A stretch of 47,172 nucleotides of DNA from Emmonsiellopsis sp. PD_33 (taxonomy: Eukaryota; Ascomycota; Eurotiomycetes; Onygenales; Ajellomycetaceae). Both the position numbers and the translations under genes were made by a program. Below are positions 1-9,534 of the stretch, piece after piece. The DNA is taken from contig JANTQF010000275.1 of NCBI GenBank assembly GCA_032988165.1, positions 1 to 47,172 on the forward strand, given 5' to 3'. The notes beneath the pieces were generated by a model. It searched no databases. It was not told the DNA's origin and worked only from the letters and a program-made list of their open reading frames with translations. Within the stretch, counting starts at the first letter, position 1. Every line of letters starts with the position of its first letter.

Positions 1-128
1 AATATCTTTAAGTCTCAGGGTCAACAGTCTGACTAAAAGAAGCCTAGTAGTGAAATTCAAGGAGACCCACTCAGCCCTCCCCCCACACAGGAGATTTCAT
101 GGATTTACCCTCCCAAAGCCAAATAAGC

Positions 129-175
<47 letters not shown>

Positions 176-415
176 AATAGCATCCAATTTATGAATCTAT
201 CGATCTACCTCCTCAACGTTTCATTCCATAAAAATTGGTCTTTGGTCTATCTATAAGAAATCATTCATTTTCTTTACCTACGTTCTATTTCCATTTTGTT
301 TTGTAGTGTCATGTAGAAATGAGAAGCCCGAAAAAAAAAAGGCACCATTTAACATCTCACGGATTCTATACCTCTTCCCCCCGGGTTCCCGTTTTCTTTC
401 CTTTTTTTATTCTCT
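1..415. other. Left-edge non-coding sequence (LYS9 3' flank)
   Basis: No gene; it holds a GA microsatellite and T-rich sequence that fits the 3' untranslated region of LYS9. Confidence 0.6.
132..170. repeat. (AG)n microsatellite
   Basis: Perfect AG/GA dinucleotide tract of about 19 units. Confidence 0.95.
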
Positions 416-2395
416 TTAGATGGTCTTCTCAATCATCTCAATGCCGTACTCTTCCTTGAGCGTCTTAATCAGAGGTGCGCAGATGTCCATGGTCATGGGA
501 GCCAAGATGCCCTATTGAGGAAATTTCAACATTAGCAAAATACAACGGAAGGAAAAAGGAGAGAAACAAAAAAAAAAGAGACTCAACATACCTTCTCACT
601 AATAGTCCCATCAAGCACCTGCTTAACCGCGACACCACACGGGATACCCACCAACTTCGCCATAGACGAGTACCCATTTGGATCACCATAATCGCACAAC
701 GTGCTCGTCCTCGTCTCCTTAGATCCGTCCTTATGCTCAATCTCAAACTTATGCTGCAGCATGACCAGATCGCGCTCACCAGCCTCGTACTGCATCTTCT
801 GCTCCAGCGTGGCGCACAGGGTATCCAGCGGGTTGCCGCGGGGCGTGATCTTCTCGTCGGAGAAGAGGCCGATCCAGCGGAGCCCAGAGAGGATGCGCTG
901 CTGCTCCTCTGTGCTGGGGAAGTTGGCGCGGGAGGAGATGGCCGATTCGAGATCTGCTTCGCTGCTGGAGGTGGCGCCGAGGACTTGCTTGGTCGCTTCC
1001 TTCCAGGGGATAGGCGTCTTGAGGAACTCCTGCTCGGCATCGCTTAGGAAGCCCATGTCGACGAGCGTGCGCACCATCTCGGGGAAACCCTGGTATCTGA
1101 GCGTGCCGCGGATGACGGTCTGGGCTTCGGGGATCTGGTAGCGCTCCTTGTACGCGGTGGAGTCGCGGTTCGGGTATGCGACGAAGGCGAAGCCGGGATA
1201 GATATAGTAGGGCTTCGCGGTGCCCATGAGTTCGGTGCCCGAGACGGTTTCGATTTTGCCGTTGCGGAAGTATTTGGCGTCGTTGCGCAGGGCGAGGAGG
1301 ACGCCCCGGCTCGACCAGGAGAATTTGTAGCCGAGGGGGTTGTCGGAGTCTTCGGGGGAGGGGAGACCGCCGCAGTAGGAGAGGAAGGAGGTGATTTTGC
1401 CTCCGGCCGCGTGGACCTAACTCGTTCATCAGAATACCTCCATATAGCTCTGGCGTACGGGCTGTGTATAACATACCTCGGAGATAGTCTTGACAGCATA
1501 AAGATGATCGATGCCCTAGCATATCAAACACGTATCAGCCTAACCATCCTCAAAACAAACACGTCCCCGCCAACAACAAACATACAGGATCCAGGCCAAT
1601 CTCATTCATAACCGTAATCCCAGCCTCCTTCGCCTCCTTCTCCAGCTCCATCATAGCCGGCGAGACGTACGAAGTGGTAACGACATTCTTCTTGGTGCGG
1701 ATGGCGCCCTTGATCACGGTAGCGTGGAAGGTGTATGGGATGAGGGAGATGACGAGGTCGACTTTTTCCAGCTCGGCGTCGAGAGCGGCGCTGTTTGTGA
1801 CGTCGAGCGAGATGGCCTTTGTGTTCTTGATGCCGCCGGCGAGCTTCTTGGCGTTCTCGAGCGTGCGGCAGGCTGTTTGTTGTGTTAGTTAGGCCCGTGG
1901 TCTATCGCTAGGTGGGTGCGGCCAGCTGTCGGGGGGTATGTGCCGGGCTCCCCCCCCCCAGGTAGATGTAAATGAGAATGGAAAACATACCAACAGTAAC
2001 CTCAACACCAGCATTGGCCAATACTTCAACGGTAGGCTTCGTAACTAAATATCCAAAAAAAACCCGCAAAACGTCAACAAGCCGAACACCCAACCAAAGC
2101 AAAAATAACAACCTTCCCCCCCCTCCATTCTCCCCCCCGCACTCAATCGACCGCTATCGAGGGTATATATACACGGGGCAAAACGAACCGAAACCACTTC
2201 CCAGACTATAATCTCAAAAATCAGCCTCAATATCACATTATATATAACAAACCCCCCCCCCCAAAAAAAAAAATCCAATAGTGGGGGGAGGGGCATGCTT
2301 TGAACCGCGAGGGATAACAAACACAACACGACATCTCCCAAAAAGATAGGAGGAACTTACAGGAGGACCTTCCGACCTTCAATTGGCTGAGGCAT
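416..2395 (-). CDS. LYS9: Saccharopine dehydrogenase (NADP+, L-glutamate-forming), saccharopine reductase
   Basis: This enzyme condenses alpha-aminoadipate semialdehyde with glutamate, using NADPH, to give saccharopine, the penultimate step of the fungal alpha-aminoadipate lysine pathway. Seven exons join in frame to 450 aa, close to the yeast length: 2361-2395, 2189-2205, 1991-2044, 1586-1872, 1477-1515, 592-1416 and 416-511. All introns are GT...AG. The start reads MPQPIEGRKVLL, followed by the glycine-rich Rossmann loop LGSGFV and then TKPTVEVLANAGVEVTV. The loop is carried by a 17-nt exon. Later family landmarks include NEIGLDPGIDHLYAVKTI, spread over three exons, and the SYCGGLPSPE block. 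The last exon ends in EKTI and TAA. The family assignment is firm. The microexon is inferred from frame, splice sites and the need for the loop, because skipping it shifts the frame. A TGAGTCA box lies just upstream. Confidence 0.93.
2189..2205 (-). other. 17-nt microexon of LYS9 (Rossmann glycine loop)
   Basis: On the minus strand a TATAG acceptor is followed by 17 nt that read (C)TT-CTG-GGA-AGT-GGT-TTC-G and then by a GT donor (GTTCGT). The upstream exon leaves phase 2 (35 nt) and the downstream exon 1991-2044 begins with TT. Together these give L-L-G-S-G-F-V-T-K-P without a frameshift. The donor GTTCGT departs from GTAAGT, but the same hexamer is also the inferred donor of other introns in this window. 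Confidence 0.85.
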
Positions 2396-2481
2396 AGCTG
2401 TTGTAAACTCAAGGAGGACGGTGTGGGAGATAAATCGGAAGAGGAGGGGATATGGTGTTGGCAAAGACGAGTTGTCGATGT

Positions 2482-2488
2482 TGAGTCA
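2482..2488. promoter_or_regulatory. TGAGTCA (Gcn4/CpcA-type bZIP site) upstream of LYS9
   Basis: A perfect TGAGTCA heptamer lies about 87 bp upstream of the LYS9 ATG. This is the known recognition site of Gcn4/CpcA, which drives general amino acid control, and lysine genes are classic targets. Function at this copy is inferred from position and target gene. Confidence 0.6.
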
Positions 2489-2515
2489 GGGATGATTGCA
2501 TCAGATGGTTAGCGG

Positions 2516-2529
2516 CTCCGACTGCGGAG
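2516..2529. promoter_or_regulatory. CTCCG-N4-CGGAG inverted repeat, possible zinc-cluster site
   Basis: CTCCG ACTG CGGAG is a 14-bp inverted repeat upstream of LYS9. It fits the shape of sites bound by Zn2Cys6 dimers; the yeast lysine regulator Lys14 uses a TCC...GGA core with shorter spacing. Its role is speculative. Confidence 0.35.
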
Positions 2530-2536
2530 TATCGTG

Positions 2537-2544
2537 TCACGTGA
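2537..2544. promoter_or_regulatory. TCACGTGA palindrome (E-box) upstream of LYS9
   Basis: This is a perfect 8-bp palindrome with a CACGTG core, the class of site bound by Cbf1-like bHLH factors. It lies about 145 bp upstream of the LYS9 start. Function is inferred. Confidence 0.35.
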
Positions 2545-3010
2545 TCCGAGGGGTTTGGGCCGAGAGTTGATGTGTTCGGCACCAGGGGGATTTATTTGGG
2601 GCAGATCAACAAAAATATCTCAGTCTATTGTATGTTTATGCCGGGATACAAGGAAATAGGGTATATTGATTCTATCCTGTATATAGAGATGACGGGGGAA
2701 ATAAAAACAACTTCTCAACCCACCCCCGCTTGAATACTAGATGACACGCGAAGAAGAAGGGTACCAAAATGCACAGCGAGGAAAGGAGGTATCAATCAGA
2801 CGGATGCACCAACAGCATAGAAAGAAAAAAGCAAACGGAAAGAAACTAAAAGGGGGGGGGTCACCTAACATTATAAGATCCAGTGAAGGGTAAGTAAAAA
2901 GCAAAGCACAATCCGAAAAACGCCATATCTGCCACACAATAAAAGAGAAAGAAATAAAACGTAAGCCAAAAATGGCGAACCAGCCAGCGACAAAAAGACA
3001 GCAGATAAAC

Positions 3011-4382
3011 TCATGTATTCTTGTATTTGCCGCCCACGCCGTTTGCAATGGACTCGTGCGAGTTACGGGGACCAACCCCGTCCTCCTCCTCACCACTGCC
3101 TACACCACCATTCCGGTTTCCCTGCTTGCGGATCCTCCACTGCCACTCCCACAGCACAGGCAGGAACCGCCAGAGATCGAAACTCGGCCATAGGGTTTCC
3201 AGGAACACAATCTCCGTGTTCTGATGGCACTGCCAGAGCATGAAGTCGCTCAGCCGTTCGACGCCGGAGGTGCGGACGAGGAGGTCTAAGGGTGGATTGC
3301 CGGCCGTGAGCATGTGGTCGTTTAGCGTTTGGGCAGTGATGGTTTCCGGCGATAGGAAGATGAGCTGGTCGCTGTTGGGCGGGTAGCTGGTGTATTGTTC
3401 TGAGATGGATGAGGATTTCTCTGCCTCTTGTATTCCGCCGCTCGGGCTTCTCGCTTCCCGTTTCCCTCGCGAAGTTTGCAGGGAAGGGTCTGAGCTATTC
3501 CCATTAATATGAGACATTCCATTAAACATGCCGCTCTCCTTCTGAATGCTTTCCGCAATATGGTTCTCAGAAAACGCCCGCCGCGTCCCACTTGGTACAG
3601 GCAACTGTGTCCGATCAAGCGGCGTGCTATATTCAATAACTGTATTCCGGACGGCGGTTGTAATCTCATCTCTCGACGTGTAAGGGAAACAGATATTCAG
3701 AATCGCATCCCCGTTTCGGCTAGTCATCTCCACGGCTCGGTCGATAGCCTCCAGCACATCAGGCTTCACCAACTCCCGTCGTCCCAAGACCCGCACACTC
3801 GCACCGTACCGATCCAGTAGATCCCCATGTTGTGCCAGCTGAGACAGCTTCACCTTGGCCATATCCATCAACGCATCGACCTCGTATTTCGACCGTTTGA
3901 AGTTTTCGATACTGAACGCATATATCGTCACCACCTTGACGCCGGCCTTGTAGCATACTTCTAGAATCTAAACATAAACATCCAGTGGTTAGCAAATAAT
4001 CCAAAAATAAAAAATAAAAATAAAAAAAGAAAGTCCCAGTCTCCCAACCCCATCCTCCCCCTCCTCAATCCCCAAAAAATCCTCGTCTCAACTCCAACCC
4101 CCAGACAGTTAAAAAAAGAAAGAAAAGAAAAGAAAAGAAAAAAAAAACACATACCTTCGCCAACGCCTCAAACCCCAAATTATGCCCCTCAACCTTCTCT
4201 ATGCGATGATTCCGCGCGAACCGTCTGTTCCCGTCCATGACGAAGGCGACGTGCTGTGGGATGGGGCCCTCGGTCAGGGCGCCGATGAGCAGCTCGCGCA
4301 GGTGTGACAGCGCCCACTCGATCGGGGGCGACGAGATGACCCACCGCCGCAGCTTCGAGAGGTGCATGGAGGATGCTGCCAT
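3011..4382 (-). CDS. RER2: Dehydrodolichyl diphosphate synthase (cis-prenyltransferase, UppS family)
   Basis: This enzyme extends farnesyl diphosphate with isopentenyl units in cis, giving the polyprenyl diphosphate precursor of dolichol used for protein glycosylation at the ER. Two exons, 4155-4382 and 3011-3967, give 394 aa. The 187-nt intron (3968-4154) is A-rich. Exon 1 carries the catalytic-Asp motif VMDGNRRFARNHR (about residues 48-60). Exon 2 carries YAFSIENFKRS, then DLLVRTSGVERLSDFMLWQ and ETLWPSFDLWRFLPVLWEW, the conserved C-terminal family motifs. Between the CFPYTSRDEI block and DLLVRTSG lies a low-complexity insertion of roughly 70-100 residues. A Gly/Glu-rich tail follows the last motif. 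The start at 4382 is the first ATG in frame. Whether it is the RER2 or SRT1 paralogue cannot be decided here, and fungal enzymes usually need a Nus1 partner. Confidence 0.9.
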
Positions 4383-5842
4383 GGTGTGCGTGTGGGTTTG
4401 TGTATGTGTATGAGTATGAGCCCCGGGGGGGCTGGGGGGCGAATGGGTGGGTAGGGAGGGAGGGAGGGAGGTGGTGGAGGAGGTGCGGATGAGGCGGAGG
4501 TTTCGGGAGGGATGGGGAGGGATGGATATTGCGGGCTTTGAGGTGGGCTTGTTGGGGGTTGGTCTGGTTCGGCGTATAAGTTATTGTAGAGTGTTGGGAG
4601 GTGCGTTGGAGGCGTGCGATGAATGGATGGATCGATGGATGGATGGATGGATGGATGGGGAGAACGAGCGACGGGTGTTGACGAGGAGGGAGGCGGGGTT
4701 CAGTCCGGGTCGAAATATCGAGGAGGAGAGGCTGGAATCTGGATATTTTATTCTGCTTTCGCGCAGGATCTGTGACGTTGGAGCAGTGGGAAGTAAATAG
4801 ATAAATAGGTGGTCTGGATGGTGTTGGTTTTGTTTCGTCCCAGGGTCTCACGATAGGGGAATTAATTTTTTATCTGGCAAGGAAAAAGGACACGGGGAAG
4901 GGGAGCAAGGTGACACCGGGGGCTTTATGGGTAAAAATAGGATATTAAAGAACCAGGCTCGAGGAGAGGATGGAATGCGTCAAGATGCCACGGATATAAA
5001 CAAGAAGCTCATCCCCGTCCGCTGGCCTTTTTTGTGGTTCTGGTGCCACTAGAAGGACAGCCGGAGACAGGGGGTTATTTATTTACCAGATCATTTATTA
5101 TTTATACGCGGACCACAGATATCAGCCACAAACACAGCTACATAAATACCCAGATCAAGATCATAGCCAGACAGACAGATAGCCAAATAAATCACAAACA
5201 AGTAAGTATCCCCAACTCCGCTTGGCGCTGACGTCGCGGCGTCTCCGTCGTGCTCGGGTCTCGGTTGCTAATCCGCCCCAACGCGGGCTTTTGGATTTCA
5301 CATGGAAACAGAAATAAATCACAGCTTGCCTTGTCCAGGCCGATGGCTTTCAGCTCGGCATTCTGCTGCCCATCGCTGTTGCGGGGTTGCAGCTTGGAGA
5401 ATGCATCTTTATCCAGACACGACACATACCAGCAGATATGATAACCTCCACTACTATTATTATTACAGCAGGCGTCGCATCACTAGTAACTATGCACAGT
5501 TATCCAGTCTCTCGAGTCCAGGGTCAGGGATCTCCACTTCCCCCGCGCCCCCTTCTTCGTTGTGCAGATTCGCAATCCCCCCAGCCCAACGCCACACTGA
5601 CCCCACGAATCATCCATCAAGGTGGAAACACCACAACGCCATGCCGGATGAGCAGTCTCCCAGAACGAATATAGACAGGAAGAGAAAAACAGACAGAGAA
5701 TTAACAGGCATGAAACAGATACAGCAGCAAGGGACAAACCACGCATCTCTTGATTCCCCCCAAAACACGAACCGCGGTAAGTATGTCCACTCTCTGGCCT
5801 TGGTCAAACAAACCCATCCCACCCATTATATAACACCTCACC
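4383..5842. other. Intergenic: cis-prenyltransferase promoter and GPAT 3' flank
   Basis: I see no gene in this 1.46-kb stretch. Open frames in it lack family features and start in low-complexity sequence. Next to the gene at 4382 the plus strand is strongly G-rich (about 4430-4560), and a GGAT microsatellite sits at 4622-4658. The right part carries short A-rich runs. Confidence 0.55.
4622..4658. repeat. (GGAT)n microsatellite
   Basis: An almost perfect ATGG/GGAT tetranucleotide tract of about nine units, with one interruption (ATCG), lies in the leader/promoter region of the minus-strand cis-prenyltransferase gene. Confidence 0.9.
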
Positions 5843-8260
5843 TCACATATCTTTCCTGTTCTCCTCACCCCTTGGACTCTCCGTCCCGGGAGAACTACCA
5901 ACCTCCCACCCAAAATCCTCACTCTGCTTCCTCCTCAACTGTCCACGCTCCTTCATGGCCCCCCGAATCCGCCTGCTAACCTCATCAAAACTCTCTTGCG
6001 AATTCAACGTGCTAAACGCCTTCAACGGCAGTCCACCAGACCCTGCCAACCCACCACCCGAGCTGCTCCGGCTGCGGCTGCGGCTCGATGGGCGCGTGGA
6101 GAAGAATCCAATCCTGCTCAGGTCATGGAAGTCTTCGTTGCCCGGGAGGTGGCTGGCTATGAAGGCCTGGCGGCGGCCGGTACGGGACGGCGATTCTGGC
6201 TCTGCCAGATCGTACTGGGGCTCCCTCCGCACGCCGGGTTGGTCGGTGAACAACGGTTCCTTGAGAGGGTCTGCGACAATCCTGTCCGAGTCGAAGTCCG
6301 GGAACATCTCTGGTCCCAGAGTGTTGATCAGTTCTGTCACCTCGTGCGAGAGTTTTGCTCTCCGGGCTCGTAATTTGACGAGTGTGTTGGCCGACGTTGG
6401 ATTCAGCGACAGGACAAGCGGCCGCAGGGACTTGAGAATGTCCATGCCGCTCTCACCGAAGCGCAATGCCGCAAAGGTAATCGACGGGAAGATCCAAACC
6501 CCAAAGATCACTATCATCCAGAGCGGCACCCATTCGGGAACATACCCCTGAACACGGTTCCGATAGGTCCAGTAAGTTAGAAGGATGGTGTAAAACGCAT
6601 ATAGGAGTGGTGCAAATGCCAACGCAACCAGTAGCTTCCAAGTGGCCATAACATCACGGCCTTGGATCTTGACACTGGATGCAGCCAGCGCTTCCCTTGA
6701 TTTTTTGATCGAAATCATCTTGGTAGCTACGAAAACCGGGGCAAAAAGGACGAGGCCGGGCAGCGTCCCAACTGACATGACAAATAGCTTTCCAAGGCGG
6801 TATATGAGAGTCGAGACCACCTTTATGATGGAAAACTTGGCATATTCTACTTGATGATCGCGGATCCCAAGGAGCCACAATTGTTTATTGTAGTCCATGA
6901 CGGATTTCTTAAGGCTGACAATTCTAGGGTCGTCTTTGTAGTGGGCATACCCCTTTACCAGCCGGCGGTTCAGTTCTACAACCATGGGGAGTGGGAGCTT
7001 CTTTCCGGCCGGGTTGTACAGCCGTCTTGCCGCGTGGATTAACTGCAGGCATGTTAATAAGTTGTTTTCGGCGCCAAAAAGGAAGCGTACGAACCATGAG
7101 TGTTTCGTAATCAGGCCCAACAACGGTAACCGCGACAAGGGACTGATATATGGTGTCCAACAAGCTTCCCACAGCCTCACGTCTTTTGCCATCTTTGTAC
7201 ATTTGGACGAGTTCGGGCGATATCTCAATCGGGTTTCCAAACTCCACTACGGCGCGGGAGCGGAACTTGTGAGCATGGAAATAATTCATACCACAGGGTA
7301 CGATTTTTACTCCGCAGTCGGGATTCCGAGCCATGGCTCCTAGAGCCATCAACGCGACGCCAGCTACAGGAATACATCAGCTCTGTTCTGCACGACAAAT
7401 GGAACCACCAATACGATACCTTTCAGAGGAAGCAGATTGGGTCTGTCATGACTACCACCCTCTGGGAAAATGCCAACACAGCCTCCGGCATTCAACGTTT
7501 CAAATACGGCATTATACACGTGTGTCTGATCAACATGGGGAGCAACTTTAAACTTCGAGCCTCTGAAGCCAGAGAGGTCCTGGTCGGCAGCATTGCCCGT
7601 GAATTTCAAATCATCCGAGATATCCGTTCGACCCGTGAGCTGATACAAAGCATCCTTGTGCGTGAAAGCATGTTTCAAAATAATCTCCTCTGGTCCCCGA
7701 ATCTCCCCAATGTCGGTGCTATGGGCCTGGCCATTTATCGTCGGGAGAGCAATCGTGCCGCCAACTTCATATCCCGGTCCGTCGAATTTGGTATTTACAC
7801 CTCTGAGCAGCTTAGGGTTATTGACTGGATCGGGCAAGTATATCGTTCCCTGGCCTGGTTTCATGTTATCCATAGCTCTAGCTACCGGCAGGGCGCCAGC
7901 AGCGCGGGCTGATAGCCCGACGAATTTCCTTTTAAAAGATTTTTCGGCGATGAGGAAGGCGATGCGGCGGTTAAGTTCTGTTCGGGCAACGCGCATCAAA
8001 ACCAGGGAATCCACGAACTATACAGAAATAGGCCATAGCCAGTCAGCAAAATATCCCTTGTATACAGTTCAAATATAGGTTGTGGAACGTACCTGGTTTG
8101 CATGAGGTGCAGCGACCAGAATTATAGGGCCTCTCTTCGGCACCTTCCATGATCCACGAGGGTGCACCTCTCTGAAGAAGAGGTCGATAAGGACGGAAAA
8201 CAACCACAGCACCAAATCGTACAACCACCCGATCATCGGGTTGAGAGATTTCTGAGCCAT
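5843..8260 (-). CDS. GPT2: Glycerol-3-phosphate/dihydroxyacetone-phosphate acyltransferase (SCT1/GPT2 family)
   Basis: This enzyme acylates the sn-1 position of glycerol-3-phosphate, the first step of phospholipid and triacylglycerol synthesis, as an ER membrane protein. Four exons (8093-8260, 7420-8017, 7095-7363 and 5843-7042) join to 744 aa, the usual size for yeast Gpt2/Sct1. The N-terminus has a membrane segment (GWLYDLVLWLFSVLIDLFF) and motif I, PHANQFVD, split by intron 1 between Gln and Phe. Motif III is FPEGGSHDRPNLLPLKAG, split by intron 2 after Lys. Several hydrophobic segments follow (about residues 470-580), then a cytosolic Ser/Arg-rich tail with an SRSRSRSSSGGG stretch that could be phosphorylated, as the yeast enzymes are. 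The paralogue (SCT1 versus GPT2) cannot be told here. Confidence 0.93.
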
Positions 8261-9534
8261 CCTTCAAGGCAACTTGACCGCTGACACCAAATTTATCATA
8301 TAAAAGTCAGTGTAATCGCGGGGCAGGTTATCCTTCCCACGACAACGATCGTGTGCAGTATGTGGAACAAAATATGGTGGAGGGGGGTAGCTTAGGGTAG
8401 CTACTTGGTAATGAGGCGGAAGGTATGTGGACAGTGGAGGACTGGCGAGGAGGAGTATAGAAAGGCAATTGAATGTGGTATTAGCAGTAGATTAATCGGA
8501 GGGAGACAACGTCTATAACTATATGAGTATCAACGACAGCGGGGTGGATGCCCGCAGCAGCATGTTTCGCAGGAGATGTCCCATGGACAACGCGAGATAG
8601 TTATTCAAACTGAACAGGAGAGGGATAGCCACGGCATGGTCATCATCATCATCATCACGGACCGTCCGGACAAAGTGCGAATGGCGGGAGTGTTCGCATC
8701 GATGACGGAACCCCAGATCGATGAAGTATGATGGGGGTGAGGCGGAAGCTGCAGGAAGCTGGTGAGGTCAGTCTGGGTGAGGGGAGCCGCCCTAGCCTAA
8801 TGCGGCTAGCTCGGTAGTCCGTCTTGGCATCTTCAAGTCCCTGATCCAACTTCAGATAGGACGTGAGGATACATCCACCCCTTGGATACGCGCATCGCAT
8901 CTCGTTCACTGTCCAGAAGGATATCCGGGACGTTTACTAACAACAGAAAAAAAAAAGAATGAGTATGCCTCTTATGCAGTTTGATACTCAGTAGAAGAAT
9001 CTCAACCTTGCAAGCAGGCTGTCTTGGGTGCTTAATCAGACTGGGAGCGTGTGGAAAGACCTCGGACGAAGCTTCGGTTTCCAACAACAAATACTACGAG
9101 GCTACGCAGTGAAAAAAAGAACTATACTCGAGCGGCTTGAAGTGATAGATATTCCCACCGCTGCTACTACGCGATCAATAAAGTCGGTCTGGGTGGACTG
9201 ATGAGCCCCTTGGGACGATGGTATTGTCGCTTCAGCACTACGGAGCAGAATAGAACTAGTCAGGGAGAGCGGTTTGATGCCTATGTGAATGCACTACAGC
9301 TGTGACTCGCTGTAAATGCTTTTCCCACGGCATGAGTAAGAATCACAATGTTCCTATGATGGGCAAAGAGCTATCCCTGGTCTCCTCGCTTCCTCTTCTA
9401 AACTCCTTATTTACATTTACATTTATCATTATTCATTCATTATCTTATTACATTATAGTATATATACAAGCCCCGCCAGTTAATTAATCACCCCTCATCC
9501 TCAAAAATACACATTGAAAAAAAAAAAACCCCAA
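8261..9534. other. Intergenic: GPAT promoter and 3' flank of the next gene
   Basis: No supported gene lies in this 1.27-kb stretch between two minus-strand genes. It holds a short CAT trinucleotide run near 8640-8657 and an AT-rich segment near 9400-9485. Short open frames in it look like noise. Confidence 0.55.

Larger units (their letters stand above)
2396..3010. other. Intergenic: LYS9 promoter and 3' flank of the cis-prenyltransferase gene
   Basis: No gene was found here. The left part holds three candidate regulatory motifs (listed separately) upstream of LYS9. The rest, about 2600-3010, is A-rich and fits the 3' untranslated region of the minus-strand gene that ends at 3011. Confidence 0.6.

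Noticed and set aside
50..256. Small ORF over the GA microsatellite
   Set aside because: The Arg-Glu repeat is produced by the dinucleotide tract; no other support.
4447..4800. 117-codon plus-strand ORF upstream of the cis-prenyltransferase gene
   Set aside because: It lies in G-rich low-complexity sequence and a GGAT microsatellite; the product is a repetitive Gly/Arg/Met/Asp string.
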